A DNA stretch of 44,008 bases from CAYMKL01 sp964390805 (GCA_964390805.1 CAYMKL010000048.1:1-44008), one strand, 5' to 3'. Shown: positions 14,967 to 25,600, counted from the stretch's first letter. Notes: generated by a model from the sequence alone, not told the origin. Numbers and translations are program-made.

Positions 14967-16520
14967 TCACGGTATCACGATGGAATCTGTCTCCTGTTCC
15001 ATGACGATGTCTGGTGTGTCTTCCCAGCGCTTGGTCTGCATGAGATCCCAGAAGGCCCGGCGGAAGATCAGCGTCGCCTCGACGTTCACCGTGCCAGACT
15101 GAGGCGCCGTGAACTCGTAGACCGAGGTGTCCACCCCAAAGGCCGGGATGCGGTTGTCACTGATGATGATGGTGGGATTCCAGTAGGAAGCAGCCGGCTC
15201 CTGGCCGCTCTCCAGGTCGCGCAGCACCTTAGCGAAAGCCTGACCCGCTTGGTTGGCTTTGTCACCGCCCCAGTCGGGCACCACGGAACCACCCACCTGG
15301 ACCAACTCCTGCTGCTGGTCATCCAGCGCCTGCACCACCAGGATCATGTGGCGGGCTGGATGGTCTGTGGGGACGTGATGGCCGGCCTGGGTGTTGGTGA
15401 TGGTCACCGTAACCTGTACGACGTCCACTACCTGCTCGGCTGAAATGGTCATGCTCACCGTGTTCTGCAAGAGTTCTACGTCAGATGCGCCGGGCTGTAG
15501 GTGGGAGGCGATGCTCTGCGGGTCGCGGATCAGCCCGCCCTTCTCCGGGAAGACGAAGTAGTCCACGCCGGTGGGCTTCATGTGGCAGGTCTGGCACTCA
15601 ATGCCCATATCCGGGTAGGGGCTCTCCAGCCACTCCTTGAACGACTCGTAGATAGGCGTACCCCAGAAGCTGAACTGATGGCATGGGGCGCAGAACTGGC
15701 TCTTCTTCTCCAATTCGAGATAGCTGACCCGCCTGGTCACGTCGTCGAAGGGACCGAAGAACATGTGGGTATCAGGGGGAGGGCGGTACAAACGGACTAA
15801 CATAACCCCCGGCACGTTAGGATAGGGCAGGCCCGTAGCCGGGTCTAGATAGGCGTACCCGATTTTGTGGCAGAAGTCGCAGAAGACCCCTTCGGTTTCG
15901 ACCCCCTCCAGTTCGTTCATGTCGGCGATGAAGGGCTTGTCGTCGGTCGCTGCGCCGGGGGCGTGACAGGTCGCGCAATTGCCGGCCGTGTTGGGGAAGT
16001 CCAACTTGTAGCCCGGTGCCACATTCGGCTGGCCCGTGGTGTCCGTCCCGTTGTACATGGAGAAGAAGCGCGGATTGACGGCCGATTGGGCATGGGCGTT
16101 GTTCACCCAGTCTGGGAAGGCCACCATGCAGTGCCCGCACCCGATGGGCTGCTCCGGATCGGGCATGGAGGTTAGCCACTCGTGGTCTGGGTTGTCGCCG
16201 GCAGGGTGGAGCGTGAGGCTGATGACCACCCCTGTCTCAGGGGGGACAACCTCTACTCCATCTGGGTGATAGCCCTCATCCCAGGCGGTAATGGTGACGG
16301 AAATCCCCTCGGTGAGGCCGCCCAGGGTGAAAGTGCCGTCGGGGCCTGAAGTGGTGGCGTTGGCAGTGGTCTGCTGCCGCACCGTCGCCCCCTCGACCGG
16401 CTGCGCGGTCTCTTTGTCTAGCACCACCCCGCTCACCTCGACCGTTTGCAGGGCGTGAACCGCGGCGAAGGTGAGGCCCAATCCAACTATCAGTGTCACT
16501 ATCAGCAAATGCCATCGCAT
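14967..16520 (-). CDS. Exported multiheme c-type cytochrome with carboxypeptidase-regulatory-like domain
   Basis: 517 residues. A signal peptide (MRWHLLIVTLIVGLGLTFAA) precedes a carboxypeptidase-regulatory-like domain (VSGVVLDKETAQPVEGATV...GPDGTFTLGGL, about 28-105). The heme region follows: four CxxCH motifs (CATCH near 179, CDFCH near 212, CAPCH near 275, CQTCH near 307) and an upstream CGHCM near 127 in which the His ligand is Met. The C-terminal ~150 residues are a beta-rich domain with NTQAGHHVPTDHPARHMIL. The layout recalls cytochrome c554-like proteins, which carry electrons across the cell envelope. It is the last gene of the riboswitch-led block. The ribosome site GGAGGAAA is clear. 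Confidence 0.85.
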   Translation of the reverse strand: MRWHLLIVTLIVGLGLTFAAVHALQTVEVSGVVLDKETAQPVEGATVRQQTTANATTSGPDGTFTLGGLTEGISVTITAWDEGYHPDGVEVVPPETGVVISLTLHPAGDNPDHEWLTSMPDPEQPIGCGHCMVAFPDWVNNAHAQSAVNPRFFSMYNGTDTTGQPNVAPGYKLDFPNTAGNCATCHAPGAATDDKPFIADMNELEGVETEGVFCDFCHKIGYAYLDPATGLPYPNVPGVMLVRLYRPPPDTHMFFGPFDDVTRRVSYLELEKKSQFCAPCHQFSFWGTPIYESFKEWLESPYPDMGIECQTCHMKPTGVDYFVFPEKGGLIRDPQSIASHLQPGASDVELLQNTVSMTISAEQVVDVVQVTVTITNTQAGHHVPTDHPARHMILVVQALDDQQQELVQVGGSVVPDWGGDKANQAGQAFAKVLRDLESGQEPAASYWNPTIIISDNRIPAFGVDTSVYEFTAPQSGTVNVEATLIFRRAFWDLMQTKRWEDTPDIVMEQETDSIVIP

Positions 16521-16538
16521 AGCATTTTCCTCCTTTGG

Positions 16539-16590
16539 TCAGGGATTAGGGACAAGAGATTAGGGACTAGGTCTGACTCCTGATCCCTGA
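16539..16590. repeat. Stutter hairpin repeat (GGGATTAGGGA type)
   Basis: TCAGGGATTAGGGACAAGAG continues with ATTAGGGACTAGG. ATCCCTGA at 16583-16590 complements TCAGGGAT at 16539-16546. It fills the whole gap between two operon genes. Confidence 0.7.
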
Positions 16591-16593
16591 TGA

Positions 16594-19500
16594 CTATCGC
16601 ACCCGACCCACGTCTCGGTGGGGATCATCTACGTCCACATACTCTACCGGCGCCTTTTTGGGCACTGGCGGTGCACAGTTGCCGCCCAGCTCCTCCCGAC
16701 ACCAGGGCGGCCTGACATACTGGTCTTGGCTCCAGCGGGCAGCGACGAGGGGTAGGTACACCGCGTGGATGTTGCTATCCTGGACGCTGACCTCTCCCTC
16801 CGCTATCCCCCGCGCCTCCCTCGGTAACGTGCCCGGGAATTCTTCGTAGTCTTCCACAAAAACCTGCTCTCCGTGCAGCGTCACCACGTTGGCCCGATGC
16901 ACCGGGTTTCCGCCGTCGTTTCCAGATACGAGAAGGCTGATGAACACTTCGTCGGAGAGGCCGGGCGACCAGCCCTGCCGCCGGCGCAGGTCAATGTTGA
17001 GAAAGGTCTCCCGCAGCGTCTCAGGGTCGTACTCGAATAAGAAAAACCCCAGGGTCGGGGATAGCTCCCCGGTCTCCAGCACCCAGCCCGGCATGGTGAT
17101 GGTGTAGCGCAGCACCGTGTCCGTCCAGCCTTCGGGAATGGGGACCAGGACCCGCACCGGCTTCACGTTCCAGTCGTCCTCCAATTCCACCCAACCTGGC
17201 TCAGGTAGGTGGACGGTCGCCCGTGGCTCCGCCGGATCCACCACGTAGAACTCGTAGCGGCCCGACTCCGTCCCCAACACCCCGCCGGTGGGATAGGGCG
17301 GATCCACTGGCCCAGCCGAGGTCATCCCATCGTGGGTCACCGTCACGTCCACCGTCCACACCCCAGTCTCGTCCACCGTGAAATCGCCCGACGGGTCGTA
17401 GAAGTAGCCGATCTTGTTGGCCCGACCGTGAATCTCGTGTGCCACCTCGCCGGGTGAAGTAACCACCACGTCCACCCACGAGGCCAGCGTTGGCGCCACC
17501 TGCCCGGCGAAGGCGAAGGTGTCGCCCACCTCCAGGATAGCCCCAGGCTTCACCCCCGTCGGCTCGATGAACAGGTCAATCTCCTCGCCCTTGACCATGA
17601 GGAGAGGGCCACCACTCGGTCCACCTGCGGCTCCCTGGAAAGGCGGCATGACCCGCGAGCCGACCGGGTCGTTGGTCCGCAGGTCTACCCAGAGCGACCC
17701 ATAGATGGCGTACTGGCTCCAGCCCTCGACCAGGTCCCGCAGCACCACGCCGCCGAAGTGCCACTTGAAGTCGTTGGGACGCTCCCCGTCCATCCCCATG
17801 CCAACCTGCGAGCTGTGCCGGTTGCCGAAGAGCCAGATGGGGGCGTGGACGGAGTCCTCTGTCACCTGCTGGTGAACGCTCATCCCCGGCCGCTGGGCTA
17901 GCCGGTAGGCGTAGCCCCATTGCTCCATGGGGTTCAGGGTGTACGACGGGTCGCTGGGACCGGCGGCCACACTGAACAGCGGGGCTTCACCCATAGCAAT
18001 GCGGTTCTCAATGTTGCCCGGCCCCTCATAAGAGGGATAGCTTATCGCGGCTCGCTCGCGCAGCACCTGGGTGACTACGCCATCGGGGTCGTGGAAGGTG
18101 ATCCTGGCACCGCTACCGTCGTCGTCAGTGGTCCATGCGATGTCGCCGCTGGCGAAGGGGAAGTTGATGTGGCCGCTTTCCACGCCCGTCAGGGCGCGAA
18201 CAAACCACTGGGTGCGCGTGTAAGACTGATCAATGCCCCTCCTGCCGTGGGCCACCAGCCGCGTGTCGGGCGTCTCCACCACGTTGCCCCACGACTGGCT
18301 GCCAACCCACACCACGTCGTTTTCGTCGGTGTAGACGGCGGTCACATCCACGCGATACTCACCCGGTGCATCGAAAGTAAAGAGCGATTGCCCCTCACCC
18401 CAACCCTCTCCCCACGAGGGAGAGGGAGATTGCTCCCCTCTCCCTTCCAGGGAGAGGGGCTGGGGGTGAGGGTGGAAGTAGCCGAAGCGATCAGCGCGGC
18501 CGGTGATGGTTTGATCCAGGACATCGGTAGTGTCTGAGTTGCGGTACAGGTGCAACTGGATGGTCACGTCTGCCGGGACGCCCGGCGAAAGACGCAAGGC
18601 GGGTGCCAGCACATCACCAACCTGGAAGGGAGTTCCAGGTATGGCACCAGGATGGATGTGTATCTCCCGCCCTACCATCACCTCGTACGTGCCACCGCCA
18701 GTGTAGGTGTTGCCCCAGATATCCTCAATGCTCCCGGCCATGGTGACGACGTGCAGGCCGTATTGGCCGAACTGATAGTCGAACTGGCCAGAATTAGTGG
18801 TGAGTTGGTAGACGTCGCCCACGCTGCCGGAGCAGCCTTCGTAGTGGTCTCCGTTCAGCATGACGGGGGTACGGCTGGTGGACTGCACGAAGGCTGCTGT
18901 CCCCAGATCATCCACTGAGCTGTCGGGCTTCTGGACGGTGACGTGTAGTTGCCCTGACGGGAAGGCAAAGGGGATGAGAGGCTCGTAGGGCAAAGCATGG
19001 TCGCCCATGGACACGAACGGCACGAAAGGCTCCAACTGGTAGGTGAGGGGCACGTCGGAGCGCGAGTCGGAACGGGGGAGGAAGAGGGTAGCGGCCTGAT
19101 AGCTCCTACGGTTGGCCAGTTGAGAGGTGCTGGTATCATCGGTGGGCAGAGTGCCGCGCGTGGCATTGGAGAGGGTGTCGGCCAGGAACATCCAGGGCAG
19201 GTGCGGCGTGGCCGGCTCGCCCACCTTGACCATTGGCCCATAGGCGAGGTTGTAGGCCCGGTTGAAGCTAGCCACTCCGGCGACGGCCTCATCCTTGGCC
19301 ATGGGAATCTGGCCGAAGTAGAACTCAATGACGGGACGGTACCAGCCGGCCAGCAAGTCGTCCGGGAGATACAGTGTGACATTGAAGTCCGCCTCCAGCG
19401 TCTCGTCGTTCACCAGTCGTTTGTTGGTCAGCTCAAAATAGGCACCCCAGGGGTTGTACCAGCTCGACCAACGTTCCACCGGAAAGCCGGAGGGGGTAAG

Positions 19501-22500
19501 GTACGCGGAGCTAAATTGGCTGTCTATGGTGTGGGGGCGGCCATCGGCGTCGAAAAACGGGTGTAGCTCCAGGCTGCCGCCCAGGTAGACCTGCTCCGGA
19601 TCGGCGCCGGGCGGGATGGCAGTAGAGGTCACGGTCAGGATGCCCGACGCGGTGAGGGCGCCGCCTGGCTGGAGTCCCTCGGCAGGCGGCTCACCGCCGC
19701 GATTCAGATACAATTGCAGCCCGCCAGCCACACTGCCAACCAACAAGTCCAGCCAATCGTCGCCATTGAGATCGCCCAGGGCTGGGGCGGTGTGATCGTC
19801 AGGACGGGCAGCGCCGTAGTACCGGGGCAGGAGCGACCAGTCGCCCCCGTCGTTTTCCAGGGCCCACACTCGACCATCCTCATCGCCGACGAGCAGGTCT
19901 GTGTCCAGATCGCCATCCAGATCAACCAGATAAGGCGCACTGTAGCTTCCCACGTCAAATTCCCCGTAGTAATGATCAGGATCCGCCCAGGAAGAGCTGG
20001 TTGACGTGCCGATGTTCTCGTAGAAGTGAAGGCGGCCGTCTCCGGCTCCCACTAACAGGTCGTAATCGCCATCATCATCCAGGTCGCCGAAGGTCGGTTT
20101 GGCATAAGTCCCCACGTCGAAGCCCTCATAATCCGTGGCGGCCAGCACCCAGTTGGGATTCGACGACGAGCCCACGTTGCGGAGGAAATCCATCGTGCCG
20201 CCGTCTTCACCGACAAATAGGTCCAGATCGCCATCGCCGTCAATGTCCACCAGGGCGGGTGCGGCGTGGTACAGGTCGTCCGGATCAACGGCGGCCACCA
20301 GGCCCACGTCCGTCCAAGCCGGCTCAGCGAATCCACCTGCGTCGTTGCGGAACGTATGCACCCGGCTGTGATATTCACCGACTAATAGGTCCAAATCGCC
20401 ATCGCCGTCCCAGTCGCCCAGGGCAGGGGTCGAGTAACCGCTCAGGTCCAGCGGGCAAGTATCGTCAACGGTGCGCGCCCAGACGGGAGTGCTGGGAGTG
20501 CCCACGTTGGTGTAGGTGCGGATGGGGCCGAATTCCCAGCCCAGGAGCATGTCCAGGTCTCCGTCCTCGTCCAGGTCGGCGAAGGCGGGCAGCAGGCCAC
20601 CGCCCTCCTCGTAGATGTTGGCGTATTTGTGGGTCACCAGGGTCCAGGCCGGCCTGGTCGGGGCGCCGTCGTTGCGCCAGTGGCTGATCTTGCCCCAGGA
20701 GCCGACGAAGAAATCGAGATCGCCATCGTCGTCTACGTCGGCCAGGGCCGGCAGGGCCAGCCAGCCCACGCTGGATCCCAGGTAGTCGTCGGTGACGAAC
20801 ATCCAGACGGCCTCCTCGCGAGTGCCGATGTTGCGGTAAAAGACGACGTAGCCATCGTCGTTGCCGATGAAGAGGTCGTAGTCGCCATCGGCATCTATGT
20901 CAGCGAAAGCTGGTACGGCAACGCCGCCCACATCCATGTCAGCATACTCGCTGGTCACGAAGCGCCAGGCCGCGTTAGTCGGCGTGCCGATGTTGCGGAA
21001 GAAAGTGATAGTCCCGTCGCCGCTGCCGGCCAGCAGGTCCTCATCTCCATCGTAGTCAATGTCCACGAAGGCCGGCGAGACCCACCAACTGATGTCCATG
21101 TTCTCCCAGTGGTCAGTCACGAAGGTCCAACGAGGAAGCTCGTGGGACAAGATGCCATCTTGTCCTACCGTCAGGGACAAGTTTGTGGATTCGTGGGTCT
21201 CCAGACCATCATTGCGGTAATGGAAAATATGGCCGTTGTGGTCGCCGACGAAGAGATCCAGGTCAGTATCATTGTCCAGGTCTACCAGGGCCGGCTTGAT
21301 CCAGTGAATCCCACCAGCGTAGAGTCCTGGCTCGATGGCCCCGTTCAGAGTGCCGCTGACGACGCGCCGCATGGTGTCCTCGACCACGAATTCGCCCGAC
21401 GCCGTCCACATAGCCACACCCGCCCACGGGTTGATGATGCCAGACCCAGCCAAGGGCCAGGTCTCGAGTGCAGAGCTCCCACGAGCTCCTACGAGTTCCT
21501 TATGCAGGGAGACTCGTGGGAACTCATGGGAACTCATGGCCTGTGCACTTGGCATGGGAACCTGGAGCGTGGTAGATGCCAGCGGGTCGAGGCTGGAGGC
21601 GTTGACAGGACCGAAATCCTCCTCGTAGGGCTCAGCGTGCTTGAGAAAGTAGTTGACGTACGTGTGGGAGGGGTCCTGCTTGATGATGATGTACGAGCCG
21701 GGCGGGCCATAGGCCGTGGCCGAGAAGCTGCCGTCCTCTCCGGCAACGGTGCTGGTCCAGCGGCCGGAAGTCATGTGAGCGATGACGACGGCGGCGAGGG
21801 GAGTGACGGCACCCGGTGCCCCGGTCACGCTCAGGTAGCCGCCGGCGTCGGGCGTGCCCAGGGCGATGAGGGCGGCGTCGGGAGGCTCGATGCCCGGCAG
21901 CGGCTCAGGGGCCACGTTGAGGATGAAGTCGTAGTTCTCCACGTCGCCGGAGCGCAGGTCCACCCTGACCCGCGTGGGGTAATACGGCCGAGGCGTGTCA
22001 TACACGATGATGCTATAGACATCATCCGGCGGGAGGACAGTCTGGAAGGTACCGTCGCGCCAGTTGGTCCAGAAGAAGAAGCCCTCGTTATCCGGCGGTG
22101 GGTTGGTGAGAGCGGTGATCTCCGCACCCCACGGCAGGTAGACGCTGGCCCCCTCAGGTGACTGAACCTCGCCAGCGAAAAGGTTGCCCGCCACCAAGTC
22201 GAAGTCCATGGTGGTATTGCTGTTGAAAGGACCCTCTTCGTAGACGATGCGCTGAGCCAGGCGGGTTTCCACCGGCGGCTCAATGTAGAAACGCAGCGAA
22301 GTCGGGCCGCTGACCTCGACGCTGTAGAAGCCGTTGATGCCGGTCGTGTCATCGTCCCACTCATATTCGCTGTCAACCCCAATCCAGACGTCGGGGACGG
22401 GGAAGCCTTGTGGGTCGCGGATAGTGCCGGAGACGGTGAAGGTAGCCGTGGTGGATATTGGGTATTGGGTATGGAGTATTGGATATTGGGTATTGGGGTG

Positions 22501-22602
22501 AACCAGAGAAGCTTGCGCCGCAGTGAGCGTCGCTGGGCTAGATCCGACAAGCAGACAGGCCAGTAGGCAAAGAGCCAGCATAATGGTACTAATTCGTTTC
22601 AC
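16594..22602 (-). CDS. Giant exported FG-GAP (VCBS-like) repeat protein, paralogue 1
   Basis: 2,002 residues. The GTG at 22602 after GGAG gives MKRISTIMLALCLLACLLVG, which aligns with the start of paralogue 2; the longer frame begins inside a repeat. After the signal peptide come a carboxypeptidase-regulatory-like domain (TFTVSGTIRDPQGFPVPDVW, to ~130) and about ten FG-GAP-type repeats with DxDxDGDxD calcium-binding loops (about 430-960, for example DLDEDGDLDMLLGW, DIDGDGDLDLFVGE), which fold as a beta-propeller. A ~1,000-residue beta-rich C-terminal part follows and ends with HAVYLPLVAARWSQDQYVRP and a two-cysteine tail. Probably a cell-surface adhesion or matrix protein. Several short repeats are inserted in-frame. 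Confidence 0.85.
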   Translation of the reverse strand: MKRISTIMLALCLLACLLVGSSPATLTAAQASLVHPNTQYPILHTQYPISTTATFTVSGTIRDPQGFPVPDVWIGVDSEYEWDDDTTGINGFYSVEVSGPTSLRFYIEPPVETRLAQRIVYEEGPFNSNTTMDFDLVAGNLFAGEVQSPEGASVYLPWGAEITALTNPPPDNEGFFFWTNWRDGTFQTVLPPDDVYSIIVYDTPRPYYPTRVRVDLRSGDVENYDFILNVAPEPLPGIEPPDAALIALGTPDAGGYLSVTGAPGAVTPLAAVVIAHMTSGRWTSTVAGEDGSFSATAYGPPGSYIIIKQDPSHTYVNYFLKHAEPYEEDFGPVNASSLDPLASTTLQVPMPSAQAMSSHEFPRVSLHKELVGARGSSALETWPLAGSGIINPWAGVAMWTASGEFVVEDTMRRVVSGTLNGAIEPGLYAGGIHWIKPALVDLDNDTDLDLFVGDHNGHIFHYRNDGLETHESTNLSLTVGQDGILSHELPRWTFVTDHWENMDISWWVSPAFVDIDYDGDEDLLAGSGDGTITFFRNIGTPTNAAWRFVTSEYADMDVGGVAVPAFADIDADGDYDLFIGNDDGYVVFYRNIGTREEAVWMFVTDDYLGSSVGWLALPALADVDDDGDLDFFVGSWGKISHWRNDGAPTRPAWTLVTHKYANIYEEGGGLLPAFADLDEDGDLDMLLGWEFGPIRTYTNVGTPSTPVWARTVDDTCPLDLSGYSTPALGDWDGDGDLDLLVGEYHSRVHTFRNDAGGFAEPAWTDVGLVAAVDPDDLYHAAPALVDIDGDGDLDLFVGEDGGTMDFLRNVGSSSNPNWVLAATDYEGFDVGTYAKPTFGDLDDDGDYDLLVGAGDGRLHFYENIGTSTSSSWADPDHYYGEFDVGSYSAPYLVDLDGDLDTDLLVGDEDGRVWALENDGGDWSLLPRYYGAARPDDHTAPALGDLNGDDWLDLLVGSVAGGLQLYLNRGGEPPAEGLQPGGALTASGILTVTSTAIPPGADPEQVYLGGSLELHPFFDADGRPHTIDSQFSSAYLTPSGFPVERWSSWYNPWGAYFELTNKRLVNDETLEADFNVTLYLPDDLLAGWYRPVIEFYFGQIPMAKDEAVAGVASFNRAYNLAYGPMVKVGEPATPHLPWMFLADTLSNATRGTLPTDDTSTSQLANRRSYQAATLFLPRSDSRSDVPLTYQLEPFVPFVSMGDHALPYEPLIPFAFPSGQLHVTVQKPDSSVDDLGTAAFVQSTSRTPVMLNGDHYEGCSGSVGDVYQLTTNSGQFDYQFGQYGLHVVTMAGSIEDIWGNTYTGGGTYEVMVGREIHIHPGAIPGTPFQVGDVLAPALRLSPGVPADVTIQLHLYRNSDTTDVLDQTITGRADRFGYFHPHPQPLSLEGRGEQSPSPSWGEGWGEGQSLFTFDAPGEYRVDVTAVYTDENDVVWVGSQSWGNVVETPDTRLVAHGRRGIDQSYTRTQWFVRALTGVESGHINFPFASGDIAWTTDDDGSGARITFHDPDGVVTQVLRERAAISYPSYEGPGNIENRIAMGEAPLFSVAAGPSDPSYTLNPMEQWGYAYRLAQRPGMSVHQQVTEDSVHAPIWLFGNRHSSQVGMGMDGERPNDFKWHFGGVVLRDLVEGWSQYAIYGSLWVDLRTNDPVGSRVMPPFQGAAGGPSGGPLLMVKGEEIDLFIEPTGVKPGAILEVGDTFAFAGQVAPTLASWVDVVVTSPGEVAHEIHGRANKIGYFYDPSGDFTVDETGVWTVDVTVTHDGMTSAGPVDPPYPTGGVLGTESGRYEFYVVDPAEPRATVHLPEPGWVELEDDWNVKPVRVLVPIPEGWTDTVLRYTITMPGWVLETGELSPTLGFFLFEYDPETLRETFLNIDLRRRQGWSPGLSDEVFISLLVSGNDGGNPVHRANVVTLHGEQVFVEDYEEFPGTLPREARGIAEGEVSVQDSNIHAVYLPLVAARWSQDQYVRPPWCREELGGNCAPPVPKKAPVEYVDVDDPHRDVGRVR
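18391..18472. repeat. In-frame palindromic repeat (CCCTCACCCCAACCCTCTCC type) in paralogue 1
   Basis: The left arm 18391-18413 (CCCCTCACCCCAACCCTCTC...) complements the right arm 18450-18472 (...GAGAGGGGCTGGGGGTGAGG). A smaller inner hairpin (CCACGAGGGAGAGGG with CTCCCCTCTCCC) lies between. It encodes HPQPLSLEGRGEQSPSPSWG and following Gly-rich residues between FGYFHP and FTFDAPGEYRVDV. Paralogue 2 has an unrelated repeat at the same place. Confidence 0.85.
21145..21164. repeat. Short palindrome in paralogue 1
   Basis: GGACAAGATG and CATCTTGTCC are perfect inverted copies with no spacer. They fall in-frame just before LPRWTFVTDHWEN. Paralogue 2 carries an R1-containing insertion at this position. 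Confidence 0.6.
21473..21538. repeat. Stutter hairpin repeat (CTCCTACGAG type) in paralogue 1
   Basis: GAGCTCCCACGAGCTCCTAC then GAGTTCC on the left, and CTCGTGGGAACTCATGGGAA then CTC on the right, form a hairpin of short units. It encodes the segment SHEFPRVSLHKELVGARGSS, absent from the matching part of paralogue 2. Confidence 0.7.
22452..22498. repeat. ATATTGGGT stutter repeat after the signal peptide of paralogue 1
   Basis: Units of ATTGGGT/ATATTGG recur every 7-8 bases. On the coding strand they give NTQYPILHTQYPI, just after the signal peptide. A similar but longer block is in paralogue 2 (28551-28618). Confidence 0.85.
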
Positions 22603-22632
22603 GTCTCCAATCTCCAATCTCTAACCTCCAAC
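22603..22632. repeat. TCTCCAA stutter repeat between the giant paralogues
   Basis: TCTCCAATCTCCAATCTCTA then ACCTCCAACC occupies the entire 30-base gap. On the coding strand it reads GATTGGAGATTGGAGAC, so the repeat itself provides the ribosome site of paralogue 1. Confidence 0.7.
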
Positions 22633-25600
22633 CTACCGCTTCCTTCCCACGTCTTGGTGGGGATCATCCATATCCACGTACTCGACCAGCGTCTCTTCGG
22701 GCGCCGGTGGGGCACAGTTGCTGTCCACCTCCTCCCGGCACCAGGGCGGCCTGGCGGACTGGTTCTGGCTCCAGCGGGCCCTGATGAGGGGCAGGTACAC
22801 CGAGTGGATGTCGCCACCGGCATCTCTCTGATACCGCTGCTGGACATCACGAGGTATGGCGGTGGGAGTGGGCACAACCTGTGGTTGTCCGTACCCCTCA
22901 AAGAGGAGCTGCTCTCCGTGCAGCGTCAGCGTGTTAGCCCGATACACCGAGTTTCCGCCGTTGTTCCCGGAGATAACGAAGCTGATGAACACCTCGTCGG
23001 AGAGGCCGGGCGCCCAACTCTGCGGCTGGCGCAGGTCAATGTTGGGGAAAGTTTCCCGCAGCGTCTCGGCATCATAGGTGATAAAGAATGCCTTACCAGG
23101 CGAGGTCAGCTCCCCAGTTTGCAGCACCCAACCCGGCATGGTGATGACGTAGCGCAGCACTGCGTCCGTCCAGCCCTGAGGCACCGGGATGGTGATCTGC
23201 GTCGGCACGATGTCCCAGTCACGGTACATTTGCAACCAACCGGGCACTGGCGCGTTGACCGCCGCTCTGGGTTCCGCCGCATCCACCGCGTAGAACTCGT
23301 AGCGGCCCGACTCCGTCCCCAGCACCCCACCCGTGGGATAGGGCGGATCCACCGGCCCGGCCGAGGTCATCCCGTCGTGGGTCACTGTCACGTCCACCGT
23401 CCACACCCCAGCCTCGTCCACTGTGAGATCATCCGATGGATCGTAGAAGTAACCGATCTTGTTGGCCCGGCCGTGAACCTCGTGTATCACCTGGCTTGGC
23501 GAGGTCACCACCACGTCCACCCGCGAGGCCAGCGGCGGCGCCACCTGTCCGGCGAAGGCGAAGGTGTCGCCCACCTCCAGGATAGCGCCAGGCTTCACGC
23601 CCGTGGGCTCGATGAACAGGTCAATGTCCTCGCCCTTGACGGTGAGGAGGGGGCCACCGCTGGGCCCGCCCGCTGCCCCCTGGAAGGGCGGCATGACCCG
23701 CGAGCCCATGGGGTCGTCGCTGGGCAGCTCGACCCAGAACGACCCATAGATGGCGTAGTGATTCCAGCCCTCGACCAGATCCCGCAGCACCACGCCACCG
23801 AAGTGCCACTTGAAGTCGTTGGGGCGCTCGCCGTCTATCCCCATGCCGATCTGTGAGCTGTGCCTGTTACCGAATTGCCAGATGGGAGCGTGGACCGAGT
23901 CCTCTGTCACCTGCTGGTGAACGCTGATCCCTGGCCGCTGGGCTATGCGGTAGGTGTAGCCCAATTGCTCCAGGGGATAGAGGGTGTAGGCCGGATCGCT
24001 GGGGCCGGCGGCCACGCTGAACAGCGGTGCTTCGCCCATGGCGATGCGGTTCTCGATGTTGCCTGGGCCTCGAATGGAGGGATAACTCAGCGCAGCTCGC
24101 TCGCGGAGCACCTGGGTGACGACGCCATCGGGGTCCTGGAAGGTGATCTTGGCACCGGTCTGGTCGCCTTCGGGAGACCACACGATGTCGCCGCTGGCGA
24201 AGGGGTAGTTGATGTGGCCGCCTCCCTCGCCCGTCGCGCTACGGACGAACCACTGGGTGCGAGTGTAGGACTCACTAATGCCCCGTCTGCCATGAGCCAC
24301 CAGCCGCGTGTCGGGCGTCTCCACCACGTTGCCCCACGACTGGCTGCCGACCCATACGACGTCGTTCTCGTCGGTGTAGATCGCTGTCACGTCCACGCGG
24401 TACTCGCCAGGGGAGTCAAGGGTCATTGGTAGACTGGTAGATTGGTAGATTGGTAAATTGGTGGACCAATCTACCAATTTACCAGTTTCCCAATCTGCCA
24501 GCGGGTGGAAGTAGCCAAAGCGGTTGGCGCGGCCAGTGATGGTTTGATCCAAGACATCGTTGGGGTCCGAATTGCGGTACAGGCGCAGCCGGATGGTCAC
24601 GTCGGCTGGGACGCCAGGCGAGAGGCGCAGGGTGGGCGCCAACACGTCGCCGACTTCGAAGGGGGTCCCAGGTATGGCGCCAGCATGTATGTGTATCTCC
24701 GAGCCTACCACCACCTGGTAAGTGCCGCCGCCAGTGTACGTGTTGCCCCAGATGTCCTCAATGCTCCCGCTCATGGTGATGCGATGCAGGCCGTATTGAT
24801 CGAACTGATAGTCGAACTGGCCGGAGTTGGTGACGAACTGGTAGATGTCGCCCACGCTGCCGGAGCAGCCCTCGTAGTGGTCTCCGTTCAGCATGACGGG
24901 GGTGCGGCTGGTGGATTGGGCAAAGGGCGCTGTGCCCAGGTCTTGCACCGAGCCATCGGGCTTCTCGACGGTGACGTGCAGTTGCCCTGAGGGGAAGGCG
25001 AAGGGAATGAAGGGCTGGTGGGGCAGAGAATGATCGCTCACCGAGGCCAGGGGCATGAAAGGCTCCAGCCGGTAGGTGAAGGGCACGTCGGAGCGCGCGT
25101 CGGAGCGGGGGACGAAGAAGGTGCCAGCCTGGTAGATCCTGCGGTTGGCCAGTTGAGGGCTGTCCGTTAGCGAAGCGGCGTCGTCGGTGGGCAGAGCGCC
25201 ACGGGTGGCGTTGGAGAAGGTGTCGGCCAGAAGCACCCAGGGCAGGTGTGGCATGGCTGGCTCACCCACCTTGACCATCGGCCCCGGCACCAGGTTCCTG
25301 GCCCGGTTGGAGGTGAGGATGCTGGCTACGGTCTCGTCCGTGCCTCCAGGGATGCTGCCGAAGGAGAGTTCGAGAGTCGGACAGTACCAACCCGTCGGGA
25401 AGCCATCCGGAAGGTACATGGTGACCTCGAAGTCCGCCTCGATGGTGTGTTCGTCCACCATCCGCTTGTTGGTCATCTCGAAGTAGCTGGCCCAGCGGTT
25501 GTACCAGCTCGCGTATCGCTCCACAGGGAACCCGGAGGGGGTCACTAGTGTAGAGTAGAACTGGTTGTTCGTGCCGTGGGGGCGGCCGTCTGCATCGAAG

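Noticed and set aside
20629..22161. 510-residue plus-strand ORF opposite giant paralogue 1
   Set aside because: It lies antisense to repeated DxDxDG-coding sequence, which is GC-rich and lacks stops on the opposite strand; no family features or ribosome site.
22654..23856. 400-residue plus-strand ORF opposite giant paralogue 2
   Set aside because: Antisense shadow of a convincing gene with a signal peptide and a paralogue; the composition (His/Arg/Val-rich) is typical of an antisense frame.
24425..24502. Possible CRISPR-like array from regularly repeated TTGGTAGAT units
   Set aside because: Units are 8-9 bases without unique spacers, form one hairpin, and lie in-frame in a gene; no cas genes are present.
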